Both the position numbers and the translations under genes were made by a program. From Candidatus Abyssobacteria bacterium SURF_5 (GTDB lineage Bacteria; Abyssobacteria; SURF-5), in contig QZKU01000136.1 of the NCBI GenBank assembly GCA_003598085.1, positions 1 to 24,618 on the forward strand: a DNA stretch of 24,618 nucleotides. Direction: 5' to 3'. This document shows positions 16,017-24,269 of this stretch, piece by piece. Each line of letters starts with the position of its first letter. Position 1 is the stretch's first letter. The notes beneath the pieces were generated by a model. It was not told the DNA's origin. It worked only from the letters and a program-made list of their open reading frames with translations, and made no database searches.

Positions 16017-16918
16017 CAGTTGACGCACAAATAAAAGGGGGGTTATCCAAGATGAGTTGGGTTTCAATTGACAAAGAAAAGTGCACCGAATGCGGCATCT
16101 GCGCGGTGAGGTGTCCGCTCTGTTTTGTCCAGCAGAACGGCGCGACGGTCGCATTTGCAAGCGAAAACAATTGCAGCCTCTGCGGCCACTGCGTGGCATT
16201 ATGCCCCGGCGAAGCGATCGTACATAGAAAAATGAACATGTCGAATTTCCCTGAGGGCGGCGGCGCGACATTCGAGACGGAGACCTTCATCCGCTTCATT
16301 CGCGAGCGGAGGAGCCACCGCCATTTCAAAGACAAAGCAATTCCGGGGGGCGTGCTCGAACAGTTGGTTGATGTCTGCCGGTATGCGCCGACGGGCGGCA
16401 ATGAGCAAACGGTCGAGGTCATTGTCGTGCTGGACCCGAAACGGCGCCAAACTCTTTCCGACCTGACGGTTGATTTTTTCATTGAGATGGGTGGCGCCGC
16501 GGAGAAGATACTGGAAGATCCATCGTCTGAAGCCGGCGAAACGATGATAGCTCCGGAATCTCTGCAGATACTCGCACATTACAAGAATCGCCTGTCCATG
16601 GCCCGCGCGGCGGGGTATGATCCGATTCTTTACAAGGCGCCCGCGGTTTTCATTTTTCATTCGCCCACGTATACCCGCACCCCGAAGGATAATTGCGTCA
16701 TCGCATCGACTACCATGGCTTTGACTGCGAGGACCATGGGGCTCGAATCGACGTATATCGGACTGCTCGAAATGGCCTCGAAAGCATACCAGCCGCTGGC
16801 GGAGGAATTGAAGCTGCCGCCGAGGCATGAGGTATATAGCGTCGTGATCATGGGGTATCCGAGGCTGAAATTCCTGAAAGCAGTCGACAGAAAATCCTTG
16901 AAAGTGAGATGGGAATAG
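16013..16918 (+). CDS. Nitroreductase with N-terminal 2x[4Fe-4S] ferredoxin domain
   Basis: Two cluster motifs are complete: C24-x2-C27-x2-C30-x3-C34 followed by P, and C54-x2-C57-x2-C60-x3-C64 followed by P. A nitroreductase-type FMN domain follows (RERRSHRHFKD at about 98, RYAPTGGNEQ at about 124, MGYPRLKF near the end). Such fusions pass electrons from the ferredoxin part to FMN to reduce nitro or quinone-like compounds in anaerobes. The ATG at 16013 overlaps the previous stop; a second ATG at 16052, behind a G-rich stretch, would trim 13 residues and keep both clusters. Physiological substrate unknown. Confidence 0.88.
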   Translation: MTVDAQIKGGLSKMSWVSIDKEKCTECGICAVRCPLCFVQQNGATVAFASENNCSLCGHCVALCPGEAIVHRKMNMSNFPEGGGATFETETFIRFIRERRSHRHFKDKAIPGGVLEQLVDVCRYAPTGGNEQTVEVIVVLDPKRRQTLSDLTVDFFIEMGGAAEKILEDPSSEAGETMIAPESLQILAHYKNRLSMARAAGYDPILYKAPAVFIFHSPTYTRTPKDNCVIASTTMALTARTMGLESTYIGLLEMASKAYQPLAEELKLPPRHEVYSVVIMGYPRLKFLKAVDRKSLKVRWE

Positions 16919-16932
16919 AGGAGCGGGGATTC

Positions 16933-18858
16933 ATGAGAATGCAGATACAGCAGAAATTAGTTTCGAAACGGGTTTATTCGTTAGCGATTGCAGTTATGGT
17001 CGTTCTCTGCATTGCACTGTTGTTAGCCGGCCGGACAGAGGGCAAGCAGTCGCAGGGGAAGATCAGCTATCCGGGACAATACAGCGGGTATTCCTCACCG
17101 AAATATACCGGCATGGTCACGTCCTCGTTTTATCTCACGATGCGCGACGGGGTGAAAATCGCCGTTGACCTGCACTTGCCGAAGGGCTTGCCCGACGGCG
17201 AGAAGATCCCCACCATCATCTATCAGACGCGGTATATCCGGTCGCTCGAATACCGGTGGCCGTTCAGTCTCCTGATTGGCACGCCGAACGAGGTGACGCG
17301 GTCGCAGAAGTTTTTCACGTCTTACGGATACGCATGGGTGAGCGTGGATGCCCGCGGCTCGGGCGCTTCATTCGGAAGCTGGCCATACCCGTATGCGCCC
17401 GATGAGATAAAGGACGGTGCGGAAATTGTCGATTGGATCATCCGGCAGCCGTGGTCGGACGGAAAAGTCGGGACATTCGGCACTTCCTATACGGGCTCGA
17501 CCAGCGAATTTCTTCTGGTGAACAACCATCCGGCCGTCAAAGCGGCGGCGCCGCGCTTCTCGTTGTTTGACGGTTATACCGACATCGCCTTCCCGGGGGG
17601 CATACATCAGACGTGGTTCACCGAGAAATGGGCTGCCGGCAATCTTGCCATCGACACGAATACCATCACGGACAAGTTCGGCCTGAAGGTGCGGATGATG
17701 GTCAGAGGCATCAAGCCGGTTGACAAGGATAAGGATCGCTCGCTCCTTGCCGCGGCCATCAAAGACCATGAACACAATGGCAATGTTCATACGGAGGCGC
17801 TCGGAATCACGTTCCGAGATGATGTTGGCCCGTCCGGGACGGGCACTGCGGATTCTTTCAGCGCGCATGTGTATCTTGATAAAATTGAGTCCTCAGGCGC
17901 GGCCGTCTACTGTTACAGCGGCTGGTATGACGGCGCCTATCAGCATTCGGCAATAAAGCGATACCTTTCAATCAGTAATCCCACAAAACTCATCATTGGA
18001 CCCTGGGATCACGGCGGACGGCAGGGTATCAGCCCTTGGGGCTCGGAAAAGCCGGAGTTCAACCATGACATCAAGATGCTGAGGTTTTTCGATTATCATC
18101 TGAAGGGAATAGACAACGGCATCATGCGGGAAAAGCCGATTTATTATTTCACGATGGGCGAAGAGAAATGGAAATGGGCCGATGCATGGCCATTGCCGAA
18201 CCAAGAGACAAGAAGGCTCTATCTTTCCGCCGGCAACGGGTTGGCGGAAGATCGTCCGACTGACGGGAACGGGCGCGACGAGTATACGGTCGATTACACC
18301 GCCGGCACCGGCAGCGCCGCCCGGTGGAACTCCCTGACCGGACCGCGCGGCGACGTCCATTTCGGATATCCAAATCGGACGGAGGAGGATAAGAAGCTGC
18401 TTTGCTATACAAGCGCCCCGCTTGCCGAAGAGATGGAGGTGACCGGCCATCCCATCGTGACATTATATGTAACGTCGACGGAGAGCGACGGCAATTTCCT
18501 TGTCTATCTTGAAGATGTGTCGCCTGACGGTCATGTCACGTATGTGACTGAGGGCCAGTTGCGCGCGATCCATCGCAAAGTGAGCGATGCGGAGCCTCCA
18601 TATAGGCTTGTTGTCCCGTATCACACGTTCAAACGGGAGGATGCGATGCCGCTCGTTCCGGGCGAGGTGGCGGAATTGCAGTTCGATTTGCTTCCCACGT
18701 CTTATCTCTACAAGAAAGGGCATTCCATTCGGATCGCGATTGCGGGGGCGGACGCGGACCATTTCGCGCTCCTGAAGAGCGATCCACCGCCAGCCCTGCA
18801 GTTTCAGCGAAACGAGGCTTATGCCTCGGCCATTGATTTGCCGGTAATTCCGCGGTGA
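16933..18858 (+). CDS. Exported CocE/NonD family hydrolase (S15-like)
   Basis: After an N-terminal hydrophobic signal (VYSLAIAVMVVLCIALLLAG) the protein shows the alpha/beta-hydrolase domain of the CocE/NonD and X-Pro dipeptidase group. It has the nucleophile motif GTSYTG with its serine near residue 185, DARGSGAS ahead of it, and GPWDHGG holding the acid and histidine. The C-terminal part is the jelly-roll PepX_C-type domain. Members split esters, amides or acyl groups; the substrate here is unknown. I start at ATG 16933 because GAGGAG lies about 9 bases upstream; ATG 16909 would overlap the nitroreductase. About 641 residues. It follows the nitroreductase by about 14 bases, so likely one operon. 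Confidence 0.88.
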   Translation: MRMQIQQKLVSKRVYSLAIAVMVVLCIALLLAGRTEGKQSQGKISYPGQYSGYSSPKYTGMVTSSFYLTMRDGVKIAVDLHLPKGLPDGEKIPTIIYQTRYIRSLEYRWPFSLLIGTPNEVTRSQKFFTSYGYAWVSVDARGSGASFGSWPYPYAPDEIKDGAEIVDWIIRQPWSDGKVGTFGTSYTGSTSEFLLVNNHPAVKAAAPRFSLFDGYTDIAFPGGIHQTWFTEKWAAGNLAIDTNTITDKFGLKVRMMVRGIKPVDKDKDRSLLAAAIKDHEHNGNVHTEALGITFRDDVGPSGTGTADSFSAHVYLDKIESSGAAVYCYSGWYDGAYQHSAIKRYLSISNPTKLIIGPWDHGGRQGISPWGSEKPEFNHDIKMLRFFDYHLKGIDNGIMREKPIYYFTMGEEKWKWADAWPLPNQETRRLYLSAGNGLAEDRPTDGNGRDEYTVDYTAGTGSAARWNSLTGPRGDVHFGYPNRTEEDKKLLCYTSAPLAEEMEVTGHPIVTLYVTSTESDGNFLVYLEDVSPDGHVTYVTEGQLRAIHRKVSDAEPPYRLVVPYHTFKREDAMPLVPGEVAELQFDLLPTSYLYKKGHSIRIAIAGADADHFALLKSDPPPALQFQRNEAYASAIDLPVIPR

Positions 18859-18971
18859 GTCCAAGACCGGCCTGATTCAAGTAAACTCTTGAAGGATGTC
18901 TTGCGGCGTCCTCAAGACCTGCGCGTGTTCCCGTCGAGGGGAGAATTTTGTCCTGTTCCCGACCGGATGGT

Positions 18972-19000
18972 TTCGACATGCATATACTTTTTTGTATAAC
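18972..19000 (+). promoter_or_regulatory. Candidate promoter(s) for the histidine kinase
   Basis: TTCGAC (18972-18977) and TATAAC (18995-19000) stand 17 bases apart. A second option is TTGACA at 19003-19008 with GAAAAT 17 bases later. A TATAC-tttttt-GTATA inverted motif lies between the first pair of boxes. The leader to 19111 is about 100 bases. Which promoter is used cannot be told. Confidence 0.35.
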
Positions 19001-19110
19001 GTTTGACAGAAGTTTATTGATGTGGGAAAATTAAAATAGGGGCGCAGGGAGGCAGTCTTGGTTGCCCGCACTCCCTGTGAAGATTCTTCTGAATGTTGAG
19101 GAAAATTGCA

Positions 19111-20307
19111 ATGAAGCGCCTGCTGAAAACCAGGGGCATGCTTCTTAATGAAAACGACAGGCTTCGCGCTCTCGCGGCCGAAGCGGAGAAGCTTTCGGCC
19201 GAGTGCCGGGTGGCAAACAAGAATTTGCGCGAGGGCGAGGAAAAGTTTCGACTCGTGACCGAGACGATCCAGGATGTATTCTGGATGATAACTCCGGACC
19301 TCGGTCGGATGCTCTACATAAGCCCGGGTTACGAGAAAATCTGGGGACGCACGCGCGAGAGCCTGTATAGAGAGCCCCGCTCTTTTCTTGACGCCGTACA
19401 TCCCGAGGATCGGGCTTACATGGATGAGAAGATTCAGGACCCGAACAAAGACGTGGAATTCCGGATTATTCGGCCCGACGGCTCGATCCGCTGGATTCGA
19501 ACGCGCGCGTTCCCCATTTTGGACGAGCAGGGAAACCTGGTGAAAATAACCGGAGTCGCAACGGATATAACCGAGCTAACGGATAAGATTTCCCAGCTTC
19601 AGGAGGCGGAGAGTCTCTCCGCCATCGGCCGCACGGTGGCCTTTGTCGCACATGAGGTGCGAAACCCCCTTCAGATCATTCAACTTGGCGCCGAAACTCT
19701 CCAGAGAGAGCTGCAGCACGAGGCGCGGTACCGCGAGACTTTGCAGGAAATATTGCACGGTGTTGATGTTTTAAATGATACTATCTCACAGTTGCTCGAT
19801 TACGCTCGTCCGGCTTGTCTTGATATGTCGCCGACGACCATCGAGGAGATTATAGAAGGCGCTCTGAAGAATGTAAGCCGGAGACTTGACAACATTGATG
19901 TCAAGACTCAGGTCGAAACGGGGCGGGAGAGAATACTTGCAGACAAAGAAAAATGTGTCCAGGTTCTTTATAACATCCTTCTCAATGCCGTCGAGGCGAT
20001 GCCTGATGGCGGCCGCATCTCTATCCGGTCCCGCTTCATAAGCCAGAACGGCGCCAGAAAGGCGGAGATCAGTATCGCCGACAGCGGGATAGGGATTCGC
20101 GAGGAGAATCTGGCGCGGCTTTCCGAGCCGTTCTTCACCACGAAACTCGGCGGCATCGGTTTAGGTTTGAGCATTTGCAGGAAGATTCTCCAGGCGCACA
20201 ATGGCACTCTGAACATCACGAGCAAGGAGCACCAGGGCACCACAGTCGAAATCGTCCTGCCGGCGCAGAGCGAGAATGAACTCCCGTCTGAACATCCTGT
20301 TGCCTGA
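19111..20307 (+). CDS. Soluble PAS-domain sensor histidine kinase
   Basis: No membrane segment is visible, so the kinase is cytoplasmic. A short N-terminal coiled-coil-like stretch (LLNENDRLRALAAEAEKLSAE) precedes one PAS domain with PAC end (GEEKFRLVTETIQDVFW to VKITGVATDITEL). The HisKA box is AHEVRNPLQ, with the phosphorylated histidine at residue 181 of this start. The ATPase boxes are NILLNAVEAM (N), DSGIGI (G1), FFTTK (F) and GIGLGLSI (G2), all intact. I prefer ATG 19111 because GAGG lies 9 bases upstream; ATG 19093 adds six residues. It likely signals to the receiver protein encoded 100 bases downstream. The PAS ligand is unknown. Confidence 0.88.
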   Translation: MKRLLKTRGMLLNENDRLRALAAEAEKLSAECRVANKNLREGEEKFRLVTETIQDVFWMITPDLGRMLYISPGYEKIWGRTRESLYREPRSFLDAVHPEDRAYMDEKIQDPNKDVEFRIIRPDGSIRWIRTRAFPILDEQGNLVKITGVATDITELTDKISQLQEAESLSAIGRTVAFVAHEVRNPLQIIQLGAETLQRELQHEARYRETLQEILHGVDVLNDTISQLLDYARPACLDMSPTTIEEIIEGALKNVSRRLDNIDVKTQVETGRERILADKEKCVQVLYNILLNAVEAMPDGGRISIRSRFISQNGARKAEISIADSGIGIREENLARLSEPFFTTKLGGIGLGLSICRKILQAHNGTLNITSKEHQGTTVEIVLPAQSENELPSEHPVA

Positions 20308-20328
20308 TATCCGCCTTTGTGGCATAAT
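20300..20328 (+). promoter_or_regulatory. Possible own promoter of the receiver gene
   Basis: TTGCCT (20300-20305) and CATAAT (20323-20328) are 17 bases apart and overlap the end of the kinase gene. The leader to 20409 is about 75 bases. Co-transcription with the kinase is equally possible. Confidence 0.35.
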
Positions 20329-20408
20329 ATTGTGTCCTTCCTTTCCGTGATTCGACGCCTGCCGGCGGGAAAACAGTAAATCAAGCGTGCGCGAGGGGCC
20401 AAGTTTAC

Positions 20409-20774
20409 ATGATGAACAAGTACATGCACACGGTGCTCGTCGTAGAGGACGAGTTCCTCCAGAGACGCCAGATGGTGCGCGTCCTGGAAATGTACGGTTA
20501 CGGGATACTCGAGGCCTCCGACGGGATGGAGGCCATCCGCATCCTTGACAGCCAAAAGGTGGACCTTATCCTGACAGACCTGAGGATGCCGTTCGGAGGC
20601 GGCATCTCGCTTCTCAAATACGTCAAGATATTTTTCCCTCGCATCCCTGTCCTGATTGTCACCGCCTATCCGGAAGACATTGAAGATATCAAACCCGACG
20701 CTTTACTGTGCAAGCCCTACGGCCCGGACGAACTGATACGGTCCGTCCAGTACCTCACGTCGATCATCGCATAA
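20409..20774 (+). CDS. Single-domain response regulator
   Basis: The 121-residue protein is a receiver domain only. It has the acidic pair in VVEDE (E13-D14), the phosphoacceptor D57 in LILTDLRMP, T85 in IVTAY and K102 in CKPY. There is no output domain, so it may act on another protein by contact or pass phosphate onward. Its place behind the PAS kinase suggests a pair. Start ATG at 20409 is followed by another ATG at 20412; GAGGGG lies upstream. Confidence 0.88.
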   Translation: MMNKYMHTVLVVEDEFLQRRQMVRVLEMYGYGILEASDGMEAIRILDSQKVDLILTDLRMPFGGGISLLKYVKIFFPRIPVLIVTAYPEDIEDIKPDALLCKPYGPDELIRSVQYLTSIIA

Positions 20775-20881
20775 AGAAGGAAAGGAGGACCGAAAAAGGA
20801 TCTGGGAAAACCCATAGGGTTGATCCCTCTGTCGGCCAGGCTGCTGCAATTCTCTTCATTCCCGTTCTTGCCATATTCGGT

Positions 20882-21301
20882 TCATTTTTCATCTTCAGGT
20901 TTGAGGCAAATGAAGATTGGCAGTTCCTGATCTCCAATTCGCCTGATCTGCTCGTGCAGTTCAAAGCCGGTCTCCCTCAACAAATTCCTCCACGTTTCCA
21001 ATGAGAAAAGTCCTCCCCGATGCAGATCGTGCTCTATTCGCAGTCTTCCCTGCTCGCGAATCAGAAAAACGAAAACCGATTCAAACTGCCCTCCAAACGA
21101 GTTGCTGCCAATGACCCTGGAAACCATGGTTTTCTCCGATAAAATGTCGTCCTTGAAGGTCTTGGATAGCAATGATTCAACAATATAGATCGGACGTCCG
21201 GGAAAGTCAAAAGACATGGTGAGCAAAATCGAGAGTCTGAAGATTTTGGAGATTCCTCTCTCATGTTCTGGTTTGGCTTTCGCATGAGAAAGTTTTGGCA
21301 T
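20882..21301 (-). pseudogene. Possible C-terminal remnant of a SAM-dependent methyltransferase
   Basis: The 139-residue frame ends with a pattern typical of class I methyltransferase C-termini: FESVFVFLIREQGRL, then GLFSLETWRNLLRETGFEL and LPIFICLKP. The SAM-binding half (an E/DxGxGxG motif) is absent. No upstream frame on the minus strand up to 21660 supplies it, so the gene looks truncated. It is surrounded by non-coding sequence. It could instead be a short intact protein of a family I do not know. Confidence 0.4.
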
Positions 21302-21570
21302 CCGACTTGCCCATTACAAGCCGAGAGATGCACGCCCTGCACCGGACGGCGCAGGCTTGAGAATCTAAAAACGTCGGGACTGTGGGATTTCTTGGAATAA
21401 AAGAGATTATTTATGGCGATCGTCTGCTTTGTGAACCACATGGATCTCTTGGCTGCATCTGCCTATTTTTGGTGCAAATGCTCGATCAAGATGCACAGCG
21501 CCTTGAATAGTTTTCTTTTTTGTCGAATGTGAAGGGAGGTGAGTTGACTGCTTCTCCGGGCCGCGGTCTA

Positions 21571-21680
21571 GGCTTCGTCTAGCTAACAAGCCGACCAGCC
21601 GTATGCCTGACGGCGTCCGCGGGAAAGAAGGCAGACAACTGCAAGGCAGGTTGTCTTTCATTTATGAAAGGTAACCTGCC
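21571..21680 (+). ncRNA. Hairpin-rich leader ahead of the porin-amt-glnK genes
   Basis: Four inverted repeats follow each other: GGCTT/AAGCC (21571-21592), GCCGT/ACGGC (21598-21614), AGACAAC/GTTGTCT (21633-21656) and a 36-base repeat (21645-21680). The last can form a 17-bp RNA stem with two G-U pairs and a tiny loop. The third and fourth share bases 21650-21656, so they exclude each other, as in attenuators or riboswitches. No match to a known riboswitch class was recognised and no T-tract follows. It may instead be a DNA operator or repeat. Confidence 0.35.
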
Positions 21681-21732
21681 GCGCCTTCTATGTGGCAAAA
21701 CAGGGCCGGGAGGCTGCAAGAGGAGGAAAACA

Positions 21733-22509
21733 ATGAGCAGAAGAAATTCGTATCCTTGCTGGTTGGCGCTTTTGACCATCTTCTTGTCATTTGGTTCAGT
21801 CGCGTTTGCGGAGAGCGAGCCGGCACCCGTGAGAGATGATCCCGCCGAAGCGCGCTCGAGCGAAGAGGCTGCAGAGTGGGATATTGAAATCGGCGCCTGT
21901 GCGGCTCTGCTTACCGAATACGTCTGGCGCGGGCAGGTGCTCGTAGACGATGCGGTCTTCCAGCCGGCCGCAAACGTAACCGTCGAGAACTTCACCGCCG
22001 CCCTCTGGGGAAACTATGCGCTCAATGACGGCGAGTGGACCGAACTGGATTATATTCTCGATTATTCCGCAGGACTTGGCGCGCTCTCGCGGAGCCTGGC
22101 GAAGATGACCCTGTCACTCGGTTATATCTACTATGATTTCCCGAATCTGACGGCCGGCGATGATTCACAGGAAATTTATGCCACCATCGGCATGGATGCC
22201 TTCCTCAGCCCGTACGCGTCCGTTTACTGGGATTTCGATCAGGGCGACGGAACGTACTATGAAGTCGGAGTTTCCCATAGCGTGCCGGTTGACGAAGCCT
22301 CGCTGAACGTTGGCGGGAGTTTCGGATACAACGATGGGCAATGGGACTTCGATTCATCCCTGACGGCCCTCTTGCTCAAAGCGAGCCTGGCCGTACCCAT
22401 TGGAAGCAAAGTCGTTTTTGAGCCCGGCGTCTTTTATTCGCTGGCGCTGGACAGCCAGTATGAAGACGAGTTTTACGGCGGCCTGTCGTTCAGCTTTCTC
22501 GTCTGGTGA
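21733..22509 (+). CDS. TorF-like putative outer-membrane porin
   Basis: A signal peptide (WLALLTIFLSFGSVAFA) is followed by a beta-strand-rich sequence with alternating aromatic residues, repeated GxxxxD turns and a final LSFSFLVW, as expected for an outer-membrane barrel. The pattern (ACAALLTEYVWRGQVLVDDA, then WGNYALNDG and LGYIYYDFPN) resembles TorF-type putative porins. The start ATG at 21733 has AGGAGG 6 bases upstream; the longer frame from 21664 begins inside a hairpin. About 258 residues. It lies 26 bases before amt, which suggests a role in letting ammonium or small nitrogen compounds through the outer membrane; that is inference. Confidence 0.68.
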   Translation: MSRRNSYPCWLALLTIFLSFGSVAFAESEPAPVRDDPAEARSSEEAAEWDIEIGACAALLTEYVWRGQVLVDDAVFQPAANVTVENFTAALWGNYALNDGEWTELDYILDYSAGLGALSRSLAKMTLSLGYIYYDFPNLTAGDDSQEIYATIGMDAFLSPYASVYWDFDQGDGTYYEVGVSHSVPVDEASLNVGGSFGYNDGQWDFDSSLTALLLKASLAVPIGSKVVFEPGVFYSLALDSQYEDEFYGGLSFSFLVW

Positions 22510-22535
22510 GAAAATGAAAGGAAGGAAGTGCTCCA

Positions 22536-23900
22536 ATGACACACATGAAAATGCTTCTGCCCCTTTTTTTGGCCGTTAGCGTCGCACTGCTTCTGCTTCC
22601 GGGCGGCGCACACGCAGAAGAGGCGGCATCTGCAGATTTTGAAATCGCGTTGAACACAGTTTGGACGCTGATGGCGGCATTCCTCGTGTTTTTCATGCAG
22701 GCGGGCTTCGCCATGGTGGAGAGCGGATTCACCCGGGCGAAAAATGCCGCGAATATCATGATGAAAAATCTGATGGATTTCTCCGCCGGCTCGCTCGCCT
22801 ATTGGGCGGTCGGTTTCGGGCTGATGTTTGGAACCGACCGATTCGGCTTGTTTGGCACCGACGGCTTCCTCTTGAGTTCCGCTTCCCCTTCGACTGCCGA
22901 GGGAATGTGGCAGTTTGCGTTCTGGATCTTTCAGGTCGTCTTTGCGGCAACGGCGGCCACTATCGTCTCGGGCGCCATGGCGGAGCGGACCAAGTTCATC
23001 GGGTACCTGCTGTACAGCGTGGTCATCTCCGCCTTCATCTATCCCGTCGTCGGCCACTGGATTTGGGGCGGCGGCTGGCTCAGCGAGAGAGGGATGTTGG
23101 ATTTCGCCGGCTCGACTGTAGTCCATTCCGTTGGAGGATGGAGCGCACTCGCGGGCGCTCTGATGTTGGGCCCGCGCATCGGAAAGTACGGACCGAATGG
23201 AAGCGTCAAGGCGATACCGGGTCACAATATTCCCCTGGCGTCACTCGGGGTTTTCATCCTGTGGTTCGGGTGGTTCGGCTTTAATCCCGGCAGCACAACC
23301 AGCGGCACCAACCTGAGCATCGCCGCGATCGCCGTGACCACGAACCTTGCGGCGGCGGCGGGAGCGGCCTCTGCCATGGTCACTATCTGGATCCGCTATG
23401 GCAAGCCCGACACCAGTATGACGCTCAACGGAGCGCTCGCCGGATTAGTGGCAATTACGGCGCCGTGCGCATTGGTTTCGCCGGCAAGCGCGGTGATAAT
23501 CGGATTGATCGCAGGCGTTCTCGTGGTCTTCTCGGTTGAATTCATCGACCGCGTCCTCAAAATCGATGACCCGGTCGGCGCCATTTCGGTCCACGGGGTT
23601 TGCGGCGCTTTCGGCACGCTCTGCGTCGGCATTTTTGCACAGGCTGCTTACGCACAAGCAAGCGGCCTTGGCGCGGTAAACGGACTGTTGTTCGGCGGAG
23701 GCGCGAAGCAGCTACTGGCGCAGCTTACCGGCGTCGTTTCGGTTTTCCTCTGGACGTTCGCGTCGGCAACCGCTTTATTCGCTTCAATCAAGTACACGGT
23801 CGGCCTGCGTGTGGAACGGGACCACGAACTGAGAGGGCTTGATATTGGCGAGCACGGCATGGAGGCCTACAGCGGATTTCAGATATTTATCACCGAATGA
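22536..23900 (+). CDS. amtB: Ammonium transporter Amt/AmtB
   Basis: The 454-residue protein has an N-terminal signal-like segment (MLLPLFLAVSVALLLLPG) and eleven or so membrane segments of the Amt family. Visible marks are FMQAGFAMVESGFTRAKNA, the twin pore histidines H197 (VHSVGG) and H353 (SVHGVCGAFG), WFGWFGFNPGS and the conserved DDPVGA. It moves ammonium across the inner membrane, and its C-terminal tail is the usual docking site of PII. Start ATG follows AAGGAAG. It sits between the porin (26 bases) and glnK (27 bases). Confidence 0.95.
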   Translation: MTHMKMLLPLFLAVSVALLLLPGGAHAEEAASADFEIALNTVWTLMAAFLVFFMQAGFAMVESGFTRAKNAANIMMKNLMDFSAGSLAYWAVGFGLMFGTDRFGLFGTDGFLLSSASPSTAEGMWQFAFWIFQVVFAATAATIVSGAMAERTKFIGYLLYSVVISAFIYPVVGHWIWGGGWLSERGMLDFAGSTVVHSVGGWSALAGALMLGPRIGKYGPNGSVKAIPGHNIPLASLGVFILWFGWFGFNPGSTTSGTNLSIAAIAVTTNLAAAAGAASAMVTIWIRYGKPDTSMTLNGALAGLVAITAPCALVSPASAVIIGLIAGVLVVFSVEFIDRVLKIDDPVGAISVHGVCGAFGTLCVGIFAQAAYAQASGLGAVNGLLFGGGAKQLLAQLTGVVSVFLWTFASATALFASIKYTVGLRVERDHELRGLDIGEHGMEAYSGFQIFITE

Positions 23901-23927
23901 ACCGAATCATGTCCAAGGAGGTGGAGC

Positions 23928-24269
23928 ATGAAACTCGTCATTGCATATATTCAGCCGCACAAACTGCCGGACGTAAAAAAAGCGCTTTCAGATGCCGACG
24001 TCTTCAAGATGTCGGTCACCAACGCCCTAGGCTGCGGCCAGCAGAAAGGATATCAGGAAACGTACCGCGGAGTTGGGATGGAGATAAATCTGCTGAAGAA
24101 AGTGAGACTCGAAATCGCGGTAAATGAGGATTTTGTGGAGCCGACGGTCAAAGCTATCATGGACGGAGCGCGAACAGGACATATCGGCGACGGGAAGATT
24201 TTTGTCCTCGATCTGGGCTCGTGCATTCGCATCAGGACGGGTGAATGGGGAAACGAGGCGATCGGGTGA
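23928..24269 (+). CDS. glnK: PII nitrogen regulator (GlnK-type)
   Basis: The 113-residue protein aligns without gaps to E. coli GlnB through the core: KP-like start, [12 protein letters not shown] before the T-loop tip, K58, [11 protein letters not shown] and IRIRTGE. It would sense ATP/ADP and 2-oxoglutarate and block Amt by inserting the T-loop. At the position of E. coli Tyr51, the uridylylation site, it has methionine (RGVGMEINL). Arg38 is replaced by glutamine. Start follows a strong AAGGAGG. Its link to amt marks it as GlnK-like. Confidence 0.93.
   Translation: MKLVIAYIQPHKLPDVKKALSDADVFKMSVTNALGCGQQKGYQETYRGVGMEINLLKKVRLEIAVNEDFVEPTVKAIMDGARTGHIGDGKIFVLDLGSCIRIRTGEWGNEAIG

Larger units (their letters stand above)
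20775..21732. other. Long weakly coding stretch: methyltransferase remnant and structured leader
   Basis: This stretch of almost 1 kb has no intact gene. The left part carries the leftward methyltransferase-like remnant (20882-21301). The middle (about 21300-21540) shows nothing clear except everted GGTGCA/TGCAC half-sites at 21471-21495. The right part (21571-21680) carries a chain of four inverted repeats ahead of the porin-amt-glnK genes. Confidence 0.55.

Noticed and set aside
18877-19401. 174-residue minus-strand frame over the kinase start and its leader
   Set aside because: It overlaps the PAS domain of the kinase in antisense, has no recognisable motifs and no ribosome site.
21471-21495. 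NtrC-type site made of GGTGCA and TGCAC half-sites
   Set aside because: The half-sites point outward, opposite to the TGCAC-N-GTGCA arrangement, and no sigma54 promoter is near.
21704-21717. Sigma54-like GG-N10-GC upstream of the porin gene
   Set aside because: The flanking bases fit the consensus poorly, and the start site would fall on the ribosome-binding site of the gene.
22473-23225. 250-residue minus-strand frame antisense to the ammonium transporter
   Set aside because: The plus strand carries unmistakable Amt motifs; the antisense product is low-complexity and charged.
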